Positions 8,271 through 16,302 of a DNA stretch of 64,000 nucleotides are shown in pieces. Positions within the stretch are counted from its first letter, which is position 1; every line of letters starts with the position of its first letter. The translations under genes were made by a program, and so were the position numbers. The notes beneath the pieces were generated by a model. The model was not told the origin of the DNA, searched no databases, and saw only the letters and a program-made list of their open reading frames with translations. This DNA is from Paenibacillus sp. FSL W8-0186 (GTDB lineage Bacteria > Bacillota > Bacilli > Paenibacillales > Paenibacillaceae), in contig NZ_CP150207.1 in assembly GCF_037969765.1 (NCBI RefSeq), positions 1,908,001 through 1,972,000 of the forward strand. The letters are read 5' to 3'.

Positions 8271-9104
8271 GTGACTTACAAACAAATCAAATGGATGATT
8301 CTATTCATTCCGACGATCACTGTGGGAATTTGGGAGTATGTCCGCCATCAATTCCTGCTTCCCTATATCTCGATGGATTTGGGCAATTGGCTGACTCCAG
8401 TTCTGGTGTACTTTGTGAGCGTGACATTTCTGAACAGGCTGTTTCATATGCTGGAGAAAATCCAGCAGGAGCTTCAGGCGGAACGGGCCGTCAAAGTGGC
8501 GCTGGAAGCGAGAGAGCAACTGGCCAAGGAACTGCATGACGGCATTGCCCAGTCCGTATTCTTGTTATCTGTAAAGGTCGATCGCCTAGAATTTGACTCA
8601 GATCAGGCCAAATACGACGAGGAAGTCTTCCAAATCCGCAAGACGGTGCGTGAGGTGAACCGGTACGTACGCCAAGCGATTGCAAACCTTAGGTATGCGG
8701 CTACGCCGGAGACTCTGACTCTCCGAAGGGAAACTTTAAGCGAAAAGGTCAAGCAGGTTGCCGAGGAAGTGCTGGTTCCCATCGAGGTCGAGTGGAGCAT
8801 TCCAGATGAGCTGCTGACTCCCAAAGAAAAGGTAGAGCTTCTAGCCAGCATCCGGGAAGCAGTTGTGAATATCCAGAAGCACGCCCAGGCCTCAAAGGGC
8901 TGGATCAAGGGAGAACCGGCTGCGAACCGGCCAGGATGGAGCGTGGTGATCCAGGATAACGGCATAGGCTTTAAGAGTGATCCGGATCAATTGGGGGACA
9001 GCTACGGCCTGCTCATCATGCAGGAAAGAGCGAAAGAAATGAACTGGGGCTTCCGAATTTCATCAGAGAAAGGCTATACGGTCGTCGAGCTTCAGAATCT
9101 ATAA
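8271..9104 (+). CDS. NarL-type sensor histidine kinase (orphan)
   Basis: 277 aa, GTG start after GGAG. Two membrane helices near the N-terminus (residues about 8-25 and 38-58) lead into a short coiled coil, then a HisKA_3 dimerisation domain with the phospho-acceptor His in KELHDGIAQSVF, and a HATPase_c domain with N-box EAVVNIQKHA and G1 box DNGIGF. There is almost no extracytoplasmic domain. The family (NreB/DesK/LiaS-like) pairs with a LuxR-type response regulator, but none is next to it or elsewhere in the window. Placed last in the nos-type operon, 18 bases after the thioredoxin gene, so it may sense redox, copper or nitrogen oxides (inference). Confidence 0.83.
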   Translation: MTYKQIKWMILFIPTITVGIWEYVRHQFLLPYISMDLGNWLTPVLVYFVSVTFLNRLFHMLEKIQQELQAERAVKVALEAREQLAKELHDGIAQSVFLLSVKVDRLEFDSDQAKYDEEVFQIRKTVREVNRYVRQAIANLRYAATPETLTLRRETLSEKVKQVAEEVLVPIEVEWSIPDELLTPKEKVELLASIREAVVNIQKHAQASKGWIKGEPAANRPGWSVVIQDNGIGFKSDPDQLGDSYGLLIMQERAKEMNWGFRISSEKGYTVVELQNL

Positions 9105-9176
9105 TCCACAATTCATATAAATCGCTGTCTGTCCGATATTTGTACAATTATGGTACCGCTGACATCAATGTAAGCC

Positions 9177-9658
9177 CTGGAGCAAGTCTTAAGCGGAAAA
9201 GATGACAAGGTTAAAAAAGCGGTGTATAGCGTCATTCAGTCTAACATGATCGCGTGGTTGGTTCCTTAGAGAGTGACGTTGAGCATGAGGTACTGATCGA
9301 GATGGGGTTATCTCAGGCTAAATACATCGCTGCCCCAGATAAGCAGGCGGATCCTGCGGCATATCAGAGATTCATTGATGAAATTGACTCTGGCAATCAC
9401 GGCCTGGATGAACTGGTTAAGTTCGCTAAGAAGGTGCCAAGCCATACGGAATGGATAGAGAAGTATAAGGAAACCAATGCTCAAGTTTTGGAGTATTTGC
9501 AAAATCTAAAACGGGATAACCGGTTTGAACAGGCGGACTATTCGTCCATCAAGGCGTTTCGGGAGAGCGTACAGGGAATGCTGAGCAATGCTGCAGTAGG
9601 TACAGGAGATTTTTATGTTAGTAATATGCAGTATTTTGCTTCACTCTTGGCTGACTAA
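9177..9658 (+). pseudogene. Unrecognised protein, possibly a frameshifted remnant
   Basis: An open frame from a GTG at 9254 to 9658 encodes about 134 aa of charged, helical protein (contains DELVKFAKKVPSH and ALLAD-like end FASLLAD) of no family I recognise. It lacks a ribosome-binding site. Immediately upstream a different frame (9177-9266) encodes LEQVLSGKDDKVKKAVYSV with similar composition and ends in a stop just inside the GTG frame, so joining the two by a frameshift would give a longer N-terminus. That frame itself is closed by a stop at 9171. This looks like a decayed, N-terminally deleted gene, but a genuine short gene is not excluded. Confidence 0.4.
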
Positions 9659-9728
9659 CCATAGTGGTTAAAGGAGACCATTGGGCATTTCTAATATTAG
9701 AAAAACGCCCAAAGATTCATCTATAAGC

Positions 9729-9773
9729 AGCAAGGATCATACTGGCATGCCGGCTGATCCTTGCTTTATTTTT
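9729..9773 (+). terminator. Rho-independent terminator
   Basis: The 11-bp stem AGCAAGGATCA / TGATCCTTGCT is followed by TTATTTTT. Confidence 0.82.
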
Positions 9774-9938
9774 CAGATGCCAGCCGCTACAATGATATTT
9801 GTTATATACCTTGTACTAGCGGGTGCGTGAAATCGGATAATTCACAAAATGTTAACAAATCGAAGGCATAATTTGCCCCAAATTATCATTTCAGCCTCAT
9901 AATTATGAGATATACTGCCTGTAAGGGAGGGAATAGCT

Positions 9939-10256
9939 ATAAAAAAGACAAGCATTGCCTTGACTTTAATTGCGCTGATCTTGTTAAGCCTGTTCTTTAT
10001 CCCGATCAACGCCAAGCCATCAGGGCAGACGCGAATGATTCTGGATCATACTCTGCATGTATACGTATCGCCGCCTTGCTTCGACGTTGCCCAGGTAACG
10101 AACAATATAGCAGAGTCTACACTTAACAGGGCCAGAGAGCTGCAATATGATGCAGATGCTCAATGTACGACGGATTCGCTAATGAGCAAGAAGATGAGTG
10201 TGATGGATGCTTTACTTAGCAGTCTCGGCATCATAAAAGGACCATGGAATTGGTAA
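9939..10256 (+). CDS. Small secreted protein of unknown function, probable ATA start
   Basis: About 105 aa. The best ribosome-binding site (GGGAGG at 9925-9930) is 8 bases before an ATA codon at 9939; reading from there gives a full signal peptide (KKTSIALTLIALILLSLFF, then a cleavage region around INAKPSG). No ATG or GTG exists in this frame before the gene; the first ordinary start, TTG at 9960, lacks a site and would remove the positive end of the signal. The mature part has two Cys (PPCFDV and AQCTTD) and ends in GPWNW. Family not recognised. It precedes the copper/cytochrome lipoproteins by 29 bases and may belong with them. Confidence 0.55.
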   Translation: MKKTSIALTLIALILLSLFFIPINAKPSGQTRMILDHTLHVYVSPPCFDVAQVTNNIAESTLNRARELQYDADAQCTTDSLMSKKMSVMDALLSSLGIIKGPWNW

Positions 10257-10285
10257 TGATTATGTAAGAAGGGGTTCAGAACAAT

Positions 10286-10747
10286 ATGAAAAGATGGACG
10301 ACCGCATGTCTCGTGCTTATGATCGTTATTCTCGCAGGATGCTCCTCTGCGGGCAGCCAGACAGGAATGCCGGACGGGATTCCCGAAATTATTGATGTAC
10401 AGATCCAAAGTGAGCCTGAGAAGCTGAATTCTGGGGAGCCGGCTAAAATTCAAGCCAAGGTTACTCAAGGCGGCGAAGAAGTGACCGATGCCAAATCCGT
10501 AACTTTCGAAGTGTGGTTTAGCGGTAGCGATACGCACGAAATGCTGGAGGGCACGCACGCTGGAAATGGAGTCTACAGTATTGACAAAACCTTTGAGCAG
10601 GATGGGGTTTACAATGTCATCGCCCACGTGACGGCTCGGGATATGCATAATATGCCGCGGAAGCAGCTTATTGTCGGCGAGGTGACGGAAGATGAAATCG
10701 AACAAGCGAAGGATTCGCTCTACGATAAGAGCTCTCATATGGACTAA
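10286..10747 (+). CDS. YtkA/FixH-like lipoprotein
   Basis: 153 aa lipoprotein (signal ending VILAGCSS) with an immunoglobulin-like YtkA domain: PEIIDVQIQSEP, then FEVWFSGSDTHEML and GVYSIDKTFEQDGVYNVIAHV. YtkA-like proteins occur in many Firmicutes near cytochrome oxidase, SCO and copper-handling genes and are thought to bind or pass copper outside the membrane. The genes that follow (cytochrome c, SCO) fit that role. AAGGGG precedes the ATG. Confidence 0.75.
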   Translation: MKRWTTACLVLMIVILAGCSSAGSQTGMPDGIPEIIDVQIQSEPEKLNSGEPAKIQAKVTQGGEEVTDAKSVTFEVWFSGSDTHEMLEGTHAGNGVYSIDKTFEQDGVYNVIAHVTARDMHNMPRKQLIVGEVTEDEIEQAKDSLYDKSSHMD

Positions 10748-10770
10748 ATATCGATAAGGAGAGAACGCGA

Positions 10771-11145
10771 ATGAGAACGGGAAAAAGACCGTTGCTGCTG
10801 CTTGTAATGGCATTCGTTTTACTGGCTGTAACCGCTTGCGGTCAATCTGCTTCGACGGATAGCGGTTCAGCCTCCTCGCCAGCCGGAAATAAGGCCGATG
10901 CCAAGCCGACGTTAATCTACAAACAGAGCTGTGCCAGCTGCCACGCCGTTGACCTTAGCGGAAAGGTAGGGCCAAGCCTGCAGGAAATCGGCTCCAAACT
11001 GAGCGAGGAAGAAATTTTCGAGGCGATCAGTTCGGGAAGGCCGGGGATGCCGCCTTTCGAGAAAAGGCTGAAGACCGAGGAAATCCATGCATTGGCTGCT
11101 TGGCTTGCCAACCATACGGCTTCTGATGAAGGGGCGGACCAATGA
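10771..11145 (+). CDS. Membrane-anchored lipoprotein cytochrome c
   Basis: 124 aa. Lipoprotein signal (LLAVTACGQ) and a Ser/Ala-rich linker precede a class I cytochrome c domain with the haem-binding motif CASCH (C-x2-C-H, about residues 50-54), KVGPSL after it, and the distal Met ligand in GRPGMPPF. This is the size and build of B. subtilis CccB (cytochrome c551). It should shuttle electrons on the outer membrane face to an oxidase or reductase. Overlaps the SCO gene by 4 bases. Confidence 0.88.
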   Translation: MRTGKRPLLLLVMAFVLLAVTACGQSASTDSGSASSPAGNKADAKPTLIYKQSCASCHAVDLSGKVGPSLQEIGSKLSEEEIFEAISSGRPGMPPFEKRLKTEEIHALAAWLANHTASDEGADQ

Positions 11146-11738
11146 AGCATACGAAACGGATCATTGATATCGGAATTATTGCCTTGCTTGTTGTTGCTGC
11201 AGCCGGGTTGCTTGCTTTTTCCTGGGGAGGGGGCAAGCCGAATGATCTCAGCATACCAGTGGGATCGTTCGAGTTCACCAACCAGGACGGCGGCCAGGTA
11301 GGTCTGGACGATTTAAAGGGCAAGGTTTGGGTCGCCCATTTCATGTTTACGAATTGCTCTACTGTATGTCCGACCCTTACTGCGAACATGGCGAAGCTGC
11401 AAAGCGAGATTAAATCAGCCGGTCTTAAAGCGGATCTCGTATCTTTTTCCGTTGATCCCGAGAAGGACACGCCGGAAGCCTTGAAGACTTACATCAGCAA
11501 GTTTACGGATGATCTGAGCAACTGGCATGCTTTGACTGGCTATTCGTTTGAGGACATTCAGGCCTTTGGTCAACAGAGCTTTAAGACCGCCATCCAGAAG
11601 GATGCCATTGGGGATCAGGTCATTCACGGCATTTCCTTTTATCTTGTGGATGCTTCGGGAACCATCGTGACGAAATACGACGGGCAGGATCCGCCTTACA
11701 GCCAAATTATTAAAAATATCAAAGCGTTATCCCGCTGA
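11142..11738 (+). CDS. SCO1/SenC-family copper chaperone
   Basis: 198 aa with one N-terminal membrane anchor and a thioredoxin-like SCO domain carrying FTNCSTVCPTL (the Cu-binding C-x3-C-P) and a C-terminal ligand His in DQVIHGISFYLVD. SCO proteins insert copper into the CuA site of cytochrome oxidase; a CuA site is also present in nitrous oxide reductase, which links it to the nos-type genes nearby. ATG overlaps the cytochrome c stop. Its 3' end overlaps the convergent flippase gene by 12 bases. Confidence 0.88.
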   Translation: MKHTKRIIDIGIIALLVVAAAGLLAFSWGGGKPNDLSIPVGSFEFTNQDGGQVGLDDLKGKVWVAHFMFTNCSTVCPTLTANMAKLQSEIKSAGLKADLVSFSVDPEKDTPEALKTYISKFTDDLSNWHALTGYSFEDIQAFGQQSFKTAIQKDAIGDQVIHGISFYLVDASGTIVTKYDGQDPPYSQIIKNIKALSR

Positions 11739-13217
11739 TAATTTTCCTTTAAACCGAATGAATAAGAAGGCGCCGGCAGCCGAGAAGAACAGCACGGTTT
11801 GCAGCATGAAGCCGGATAAGCTGTCAGAGCCGCTCCCCCAGTGCTTTGAGATCAATTGGACCAGGAACATGGAACCGACTAATATCAATGTGTCTGCGAA
11901 GAGGGCGGGGAGCAGCCGGACCATACGGGCCAGCTTGAACTTTAAGGCGTATAAATTAACGAGTGCAGAAATCATCTCCATGGCCAGAATGCCGATCGCT
12001 GCCCCGATATAACCCCAGCCAGGGATCGCTATAAGCACATATTGGATGACGATGGAGCAGCTTATTCCGGCAAACAAACCAAAGAAGGTTATTTTCTTGA
12101 TGTCCTGCGACCATAAAATGCTCGTGGATAGTTCGCGAAAGCCGACGATGACGGGAAGAAGGGCTAAATAACGAATGGGCTCTGCGGCCTCGGAAGTATT
12201 GAAAATAAACGTCGCCAGCTCAGGAGCGTATACATATATGTATATAGCCGCGGTTAATCCCCACAGCCAGGCTGCCTCCAGGGATAAGGAGAGCAGCCTG
12301 CGGAAGTCGGTCCAGAGTTTCTGTTGGGAGTAGCTGGCCAAACGCATGGTAACGGTATGGCTTAGAGCCTGGGTGACAAGCGTAGGCGTATAGGCCATGA
12401 TGGCAGCCATCCCGGTAATTACACCGTACATGGCGGTTGCGCGGGAGGTGTCGTAGCCGGCAACCATCAGCCGGCCCGGGATCAGAAGCGCATCGATGAA
12501 ATCGGAGACGGGAATGAGAAGACGCGTCAGCGAAATAATGAAGGATGCTTTGAATAGCCAGACGAACGGCAGCTGGTGGACAGATACCGATGCTACCGGG
12601 TTCTTTCGCTGATCAGTAGACACATATAGTGTCAGCAGCGTGTAAGAGACGAGGACGCCGATAAATGCAGCTAGCACCCCTCCGCCAACTGCAATATGTA
12701 TGCCTTGGGGCAATAGGCAGCCGACGATGATGAGCATGAAAAGAATTCGGCTTCCCTGCTCTGTCAATTCAGACAAGGCAATGATGTTGAACCGCTCCAG
12801 CCCCTGCAAATATCCCCTTAACAAGCCCAATAATGGAGCCGCGAAAATAGCCGGCGCCAGGTTCTGCAAAGCATATTGCAGATCCGGATTCCCCAGCATG
12901 CCAGAAAGCGCGGGGGAATTCCAAAAGACGATCATGCTCAAAATCCCCCCGAATAGAACAAGAAAGAGGGAGACCCACTTAAAAAAATGCCAACCGAACC
13001 ATGGCTTTTTTGCGGTAATAATGGCCAGGGCAGTTGGCAATCCTCCGGAAATCATAAGCAGCAGCCCATATAAGGAATAAGCGATTTGGTACAATCCGAT
13101 ACCTTCAGCACCTACGAGTCTCGTCAAGACGACGCGCCCGATAAGGCCGATCAATTTCACGACGGCCATTGCCCCGGCTCTTATCGCGGATTGCTTTAAC
13201 AGGCGGGATAGTTTCAT
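11727..13217 (-). CDS. SpoVB/MurJ-like polysaccharide flippase (MATE superfamily)
   Basis: 496 aa with about 14 hydrophobic helices and the N-terminal signature KLIGLIGRVVLTRLVGAEG typical of the SpoVB/YtgP/polysaccharide biosynthesis (MOP) family. Such proteins flip lipid-linked precursors across the membrane; SpoVB acts in spore cortex synthesis. ATG follows a good GGAGG. It is transcribed alone, convergent with the SCO gene. It may be SpoVB itself or one of its paralogues (YtgP, YkvU). Confidence 0.8.
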   Translation of the reverse strand: MKLSRLLKQSAIRAGAMAVVKLIGLIGRVVLTRLVGAEGIGLYQIAYSLYGLLLMISGGLPTALAIITAKKPWFGWHFFKWVSLFLVLFGGILSMIVFWNSPALSGMLGNPDLQYALQNLAPAIFAAPLLGLLRGYLQGLERFNIIALSELTEQGSRILFMLIIVGCLLPQGIHIAVGGGVLAAFIGVLVSYTLLTLYVSTDQRKNPVASVSVHQLPFVWLFKASFIISLTRLLIPVSDFIDALLIPGRLMVAGYDTSRATAMYGVITGMAAIMAYTPTLVTQALSHTVTMRLASYSQQKLWTDFRRLLSLSLEAAWLWGLTAAIYIYVYAPELATFIFNTSEAAEPIRYLALLPVIVGFRELSTSILWSQDIKKITFFGLFAGISCSIVIQYVLIAIPGWGYIGAAIGILAMEMISALVNLYALKFKLARMVRLLPALFADTLILVGSMFLVQLISKHWGSGSDSLSGFMLQTVLFFSAAGAFLFIRFKGKLSAG

Positions 13218-13300
13218 AAGTCCTCCAGTTTAGCGTCGATATCTTCAATTTCCATTGTATGACGTTAAACTGCAGTTATGCTGACAAGCCCGCATATACA

Positions 13301-14428
13301 TTAGTCTCTAATGTGTACCAGTAAGTATTTGGTATACTGATCCCACCCCAGGTCAAAGGGAACGCGATAACGGTCGGCCGAATGCGAATTGACGAGAGGA
13401 TAGCCGTAATCGTCGAATCCTACCACGATGGAGAAGTGATCCACATCGCTGCCGCTAATGATATATCCGATCAAATCGCCTGGCTGAATATGTGAAATTG
13501 CTCCATCCGGATATTTGGCCGAAGGAGCGATAATATCCCGGAAATGTCCCCTGGCAAGCAGTTTTCCGTATCCGGAATATATCAGGAAATTATAGAAGGA
13601 ATCCGTCCGGATCCACGCTTCGCTTCCGCCCTTCTTGGCAAAATATCGCCATGATCCGGTCATCGGCAGCCCTCCGCCTTCCTTTTCGTCGCCAACAGCC
13701 TGTGATGCGAAATTGGTACAATCGCCGCCCTTGCCGGAGTAATCGGCATATTTGCGGTTATACCTGTGATTATTGCCGGCGCCCCAGGCTGTTCCCGCAT
13801 ATTTATTCGCATACTCCACGGCACGGGCCCGGCGGTATTTTTTGCCGTCCACGGGCTGCTGCCGATAATTGACAGAAGGGGAGGTTCCATCATCCGTCAC
13901 CGCAATTTTGTTCGGATTCTCGTCCAGAGGGTCCAGATACCATTCCTTATGGACCTTCCAGTCGTCATCCAGCTTCTTTAATGTAAGATAATGTTCAGTT
14001 CCGATTCCGAACGACTGAACGGGCACATTTTTGTTGGTATAGGTGTAATCCACCTTCAAGGAATGAACCAGGGATATTTTTGCTGTATCCTTTGAGGTTC
14101 TCAGACGCACGATTCGTATTTCGCTATTGGCCTTAACGAGCTTGATGGCCCTCTTGATCGCCCATTCGTTAAGATAATTCGTTCGGTTAACTTCATTGTG
14201 GAGAGCGTGCTTGCTCACTTTGTTGTCATGAAGATAAAGTTCTTTTAATCCATCCGTCTCCCGGCTGACAAGAATATCAGCTCTCTGCTTGTACAGCTTA
14301 TCCAAAAAGGCGCGTACCTCTTGTTCCTCTTGATCGCCCGAAGCGGCATAAACCTCCGCTTTGCAGGAAAGTAAGGTCAGGCAGAGGATAAGGATGGCTG
14401 CTACAAATTTATTGGTCAAGTTCATCAT
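13301..14428 (-). CDS. Secreted Amidase_6-domain protein
   Basis: 375-376 aa, start taken at the double ATG at 14428/14425, which overlaps the 3' end of the sortase gene by 20 bases; an earlier ATG at 14446 is also possible. A signal peptide (KFVAAILILCLTLLSC) precedes an N-terminal domain (about 35-200) and a C-terminal Amidase_6 domain: KYAGTAWGAGNNHRYN, the catalytic Cys in GGDCTNFASQ, GDLIGYI, the His in DVDHFSIV and NSHSADR. These domains resemble NlpC/CHAP-like cysteine amidases acting on cell wall or peptides. Adjacent to a sortase and a repetitive wall-type protein. Confidence 0.8.
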   Translation of the reverse strand: MMNLTNKFVAAILILCLTLLSCKAEVYAASGDQEEQEVRAFLDKLYKQRADILVSRETDGLKELYLHDNKVSKHALHNEVNRTNYLNEWAIKRAIKLVKANSEIRIVRLRTSKDTAKISLVHSLKVDYTYTNKNVPVQSFGIGTEHYLTLKKLDDDWKVHKEWYLDPLDENPNKIAVTDDGTSPSVNYRQQPVDGKKYRRARAVEYANKYAGTAWGAGNNHRYNRKYADYSGKGGDCTNFASQAVGDEKEGGGLPMTGSWRYFAKKGGSEAWIRTDSFYNFLIYSGYGKLLARGHFRDIIAPSAKYPDGAISHIQPGDLIGYIISGSDVDHFSIVVGFDDYGYPLVNSHSADRYRVPFDLGWDQYTKYLLVHIRD

Positions 14429-15065
14429 CACCGTCCAGCTTGGCAAAAACGATCAGTCTTTGCTCATGCTCCTTTTTTTTTCTGCTGTATTTTCCACTGC
14501 ATGTCACCAGATTCAACCTGTGCTCTGTCGTATCCCCGAAAACCCGCTCGACGGGTGCTTCCGATGTAGGGTAGGATTCAACGGCCTCCACAATATAGGT
14601 CAATTTCTGTTTGGCATGATCTCGTACAATGATTGAATCGCCTGGCTTTAACTTTTTCAAATTAAAAAAAATAGCCGGGCCGGTATAGCTATCGACATGG
14701 CCGTCCATCACCATATTTCCAGGTTCCCCTGCAAGTACGCCCGGATGCAGGACGCCGACGATATCCGTATGTTTCGGAACATCCATTTGCCCGTCCTCAA
14801 GCACCCCCACCGGCTCAACACTAGCCTTTACCTTAATGGCAGGAATTATGAGCTCTGTTGGCATAAACGGTTTGGGTAGCGGCCTGCGCATGTTCTTCGC
14901 CGGCTGCATTTCTGTGTCATTCACCATTGGGGGGGACGGCGGGGAGGGCAGGGATTGGGAATGCGGCTGTGGCTTGATGTTCTCCTTCGCCTGCTTGGCA
15001 GGACCGCAACCTGCGCAACTGACGGCTAAAACAATGGTAAACAGAATAACTAATCGTTTCATCAT
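14409..15065 (-). CDS. Class F-like sortase
   Basis: 218 aa. An N-terminal lipoprotein-like or membrane signal (FTIVLAVSCAGCGP) is followed by a Pro-rich linker and a sortase domain from about residue 70: LIIPAIKVKASVEPVG, catalytic His in MDGHVDSYTGPAIFF, catalytic Cys in LNLVTCSGKYS and a downstream Arg (EQRLIVFAKL). The DGHVD-type and TCSG motifs fit the class E/F group of Firmicutes. Sortases cleave a sorting signal and transfer the protein to an amine acceptor. Overlaps the amidase gene and lies next to an MPKTG-ending protein that may be its substrate. Confidence 0.84.
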   Translation of the reverse strand: MMKRLVILFTIVLAVSCAGCGPAKQAKENIKPQPHSQSLPSPPSPPMVNDTEMQPAKNMRRPLPKPFMPTELIIPAIKVKASVEPVGVLEDGQMDVPKHTDIVGVLHPGVLAGEPGNMVMDGHVDSYTGPAIFFNLKKLKPGDSIIVRDHAKQKLTYIVEAVESYPTSEAPVERVFGDTTEHRLNLVTCSGKYSRKKKEHEQRLIVFAKLDGDDELDQ

Positions 15066-15113
15066 GATTGTATAAGAGAGAAAGAGGGAGCGAGCCCTCT
15101 TTCATCCTCCTTC

Positions 15114-15389
15114 TTATTCTGTTTGCTCGCTAGCTCCGCCAAAACCAGTCTTCGGCATTTTGGTAGCCTTAGTTTTAATGCCCTTGGTTTTGATGCTTTT
15201 GGCTTTAATGCCTTTGTGGTGAGTTGACTTGGCTTTCGTTTTGTGAGTTTTATGAGTCTTATGCGTTTTATGCGTAGACTTGGTGTGCATTCCCTTCTGC
15301 TCGTGCTGATTGGCCGGAGCCGCGCTTACAGCAGAAGCTAAAGAGAATAGCAAACACGCCGATAATAGGGCAGCAGACAATTTCTTCAC
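15114..15389 (-). CDS. Secreted Lys/His repeat protein ending in an MPKTG motif
   Basis: 91 aa, GTG start 7 bases after AAGGAGGA. Signal peptide (LSAALLSACLLFSLASAVSA) then a very basic repeat region with four KTH units and further KTKGIK/KAKSIK units, ending in KMPKTGFGGASEQTE. MPKTG resembles a sortase sorting motif (LPxTG), but the usual hydrophobic helix and positive tail after it are absent. The gene lies 48 bases before the sortase on the same strand, so it is a candidate substrate. Function unknown. Confidence 0.72.
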   Translation of the reverse strand: MKKLSAALLSACLLFSLASAVSAAPANQHEQKGMHTKSTHKTHKTHKTHKTKAKSTHHKGIKAKSIKTKGIKTKATKMPKTGFGGASEQTE

Positions 15390-15545
15390 AGTGTTTCCTC
15401 CTTGAGTTTTATTTTATTTTTCCCCACAGATAGGATATCCGCTGTACGTTTTTTCTAAGCAGGAAACTTATAGATAAACGGGGTTTACAAGGTTTGCTCT
15501 TTCGAATATCATGGGGCTAACACAACGACAGGAAGGAACGCTGAC

Positions 15546-16262
15546 ATGGAAACCACTCGACTTACGAAACCCGAAGCCATGATCTTTGATATGGATGGTA
15601 CGCTGTTCAAAACGGAGACGCTTCTGATCCCTGTATATCATCGCTTGTTTGATCAGCTTCGCGCAGAGAACTTGTATGAAGGGGAGACGCCCCCCGAGGA
15701 AAGAATACTTGGCGGATTAGGCATGCTGCTGGATGACATTTGGAAAAGGGTGCTGCCGGACCACGATGAAATCGTGCACCGGCGTGCGGACGAATTGCTG
15801 CTGGAGCTGGAGCTGATCGGTCTGAAGGAATATGTTACAGAGCTGTATCCGCAAGTAGCCGAAACGCTGAAGCAGCTTCACCAGCGCGGAATCAGGCTCT
15901 TTGTAGCCAGCAATGGGCTGGAGCACTATGTAAAAGAAGTAGCGAATGCACATGGCATCTTCTCGCTGTTTGAGGGAATCTACAGCGCAGGCGAGCATCA
16001 GACGGCGACCAAAGTCGATTTGGTCAGGCTTCTGCTCGATAATCATGGCGTAAGCAGCGCCTGGATGATCGGGGACCGATCTTCTGACGTGGAAGCGGGC
16101 AAGGAGAACGGCCAGACCGTCATCGGCTGTGCGTATGCCGGGTTTGGCCAAGGACAAGAGTTAAATGGCGCCGATCGGCTGATCTCCTCGTTCTCCGAAC
16201 TGATCGCCCTGTACGACCAGGCAGAGGAAGCGCCCGAAGCGAAGCGATCCGCCCAATTCTAG
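15546..16262 (+). CDS. HAD-superfamily phosphatase (phosphoglycolate phosphatase-like)
   Basis: 238 aa. Motif I is FDMDGTLF (nucleophile Asp and acid Asp), motif II FVASNG, a conserved Lys in ATKVDLV and motif IV MIGDRSSDVEAG. A helical cap lies between residues about 20 and 85. This is the PGP/YsaA type of small-molecule phosphatase; the substrate cannot be read from sequence. Transcribed alone, divergent from the repeat protein and convergent with the YheC/YheD cluster, with which it shares a terminator. Confidence 0.8.
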   Translation: METTRLTKPEAMIFDMDGTLFKTETLLIPVYHRLFDQLRAENLYEGETPPEERILGGLGMLLDDIWKRVLPDHDEIVHRRADELLLELELIGLKEYVTELYPQVAETLKQLHQRGIRLFVASNGLEHYVKEVANAHGIFSLFEGIYSAGEHQTATKVDLVRLLLDNHGVSSAWMIGDRSSDVEAGKENGQTVIGCAYAGFGQGQELNGADRLISSFSELIALYDQAEEAPEAKRSAQF

Positions 16263-16265
16263 AAG

Positions 16266-16302
16266 CAAGCCGCTCTTCCGGTCAGGAAGAAGCGGCTTTT
16301 TG
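16266..16302. terminator. Bidirectional terminator between HAD gene and yheC-like gene
   Basis: AGCCGCTTCTTCC-type stem (AAGCCGCTCTTCC / GGAAGAAGCGGCTT, one mismatch region) has Ts on the plus strand; it includes the last codons of the minus-strand yheC-like gene. Confidence 0.6.

Noticed and set aside
9905..10126. ATG-started frame overlapping the small secreted protein
   Set aside because: It has no ribosome-binding site of its own and reads the same bases in a different phase; the signal-peptide frame is far more protein-like.
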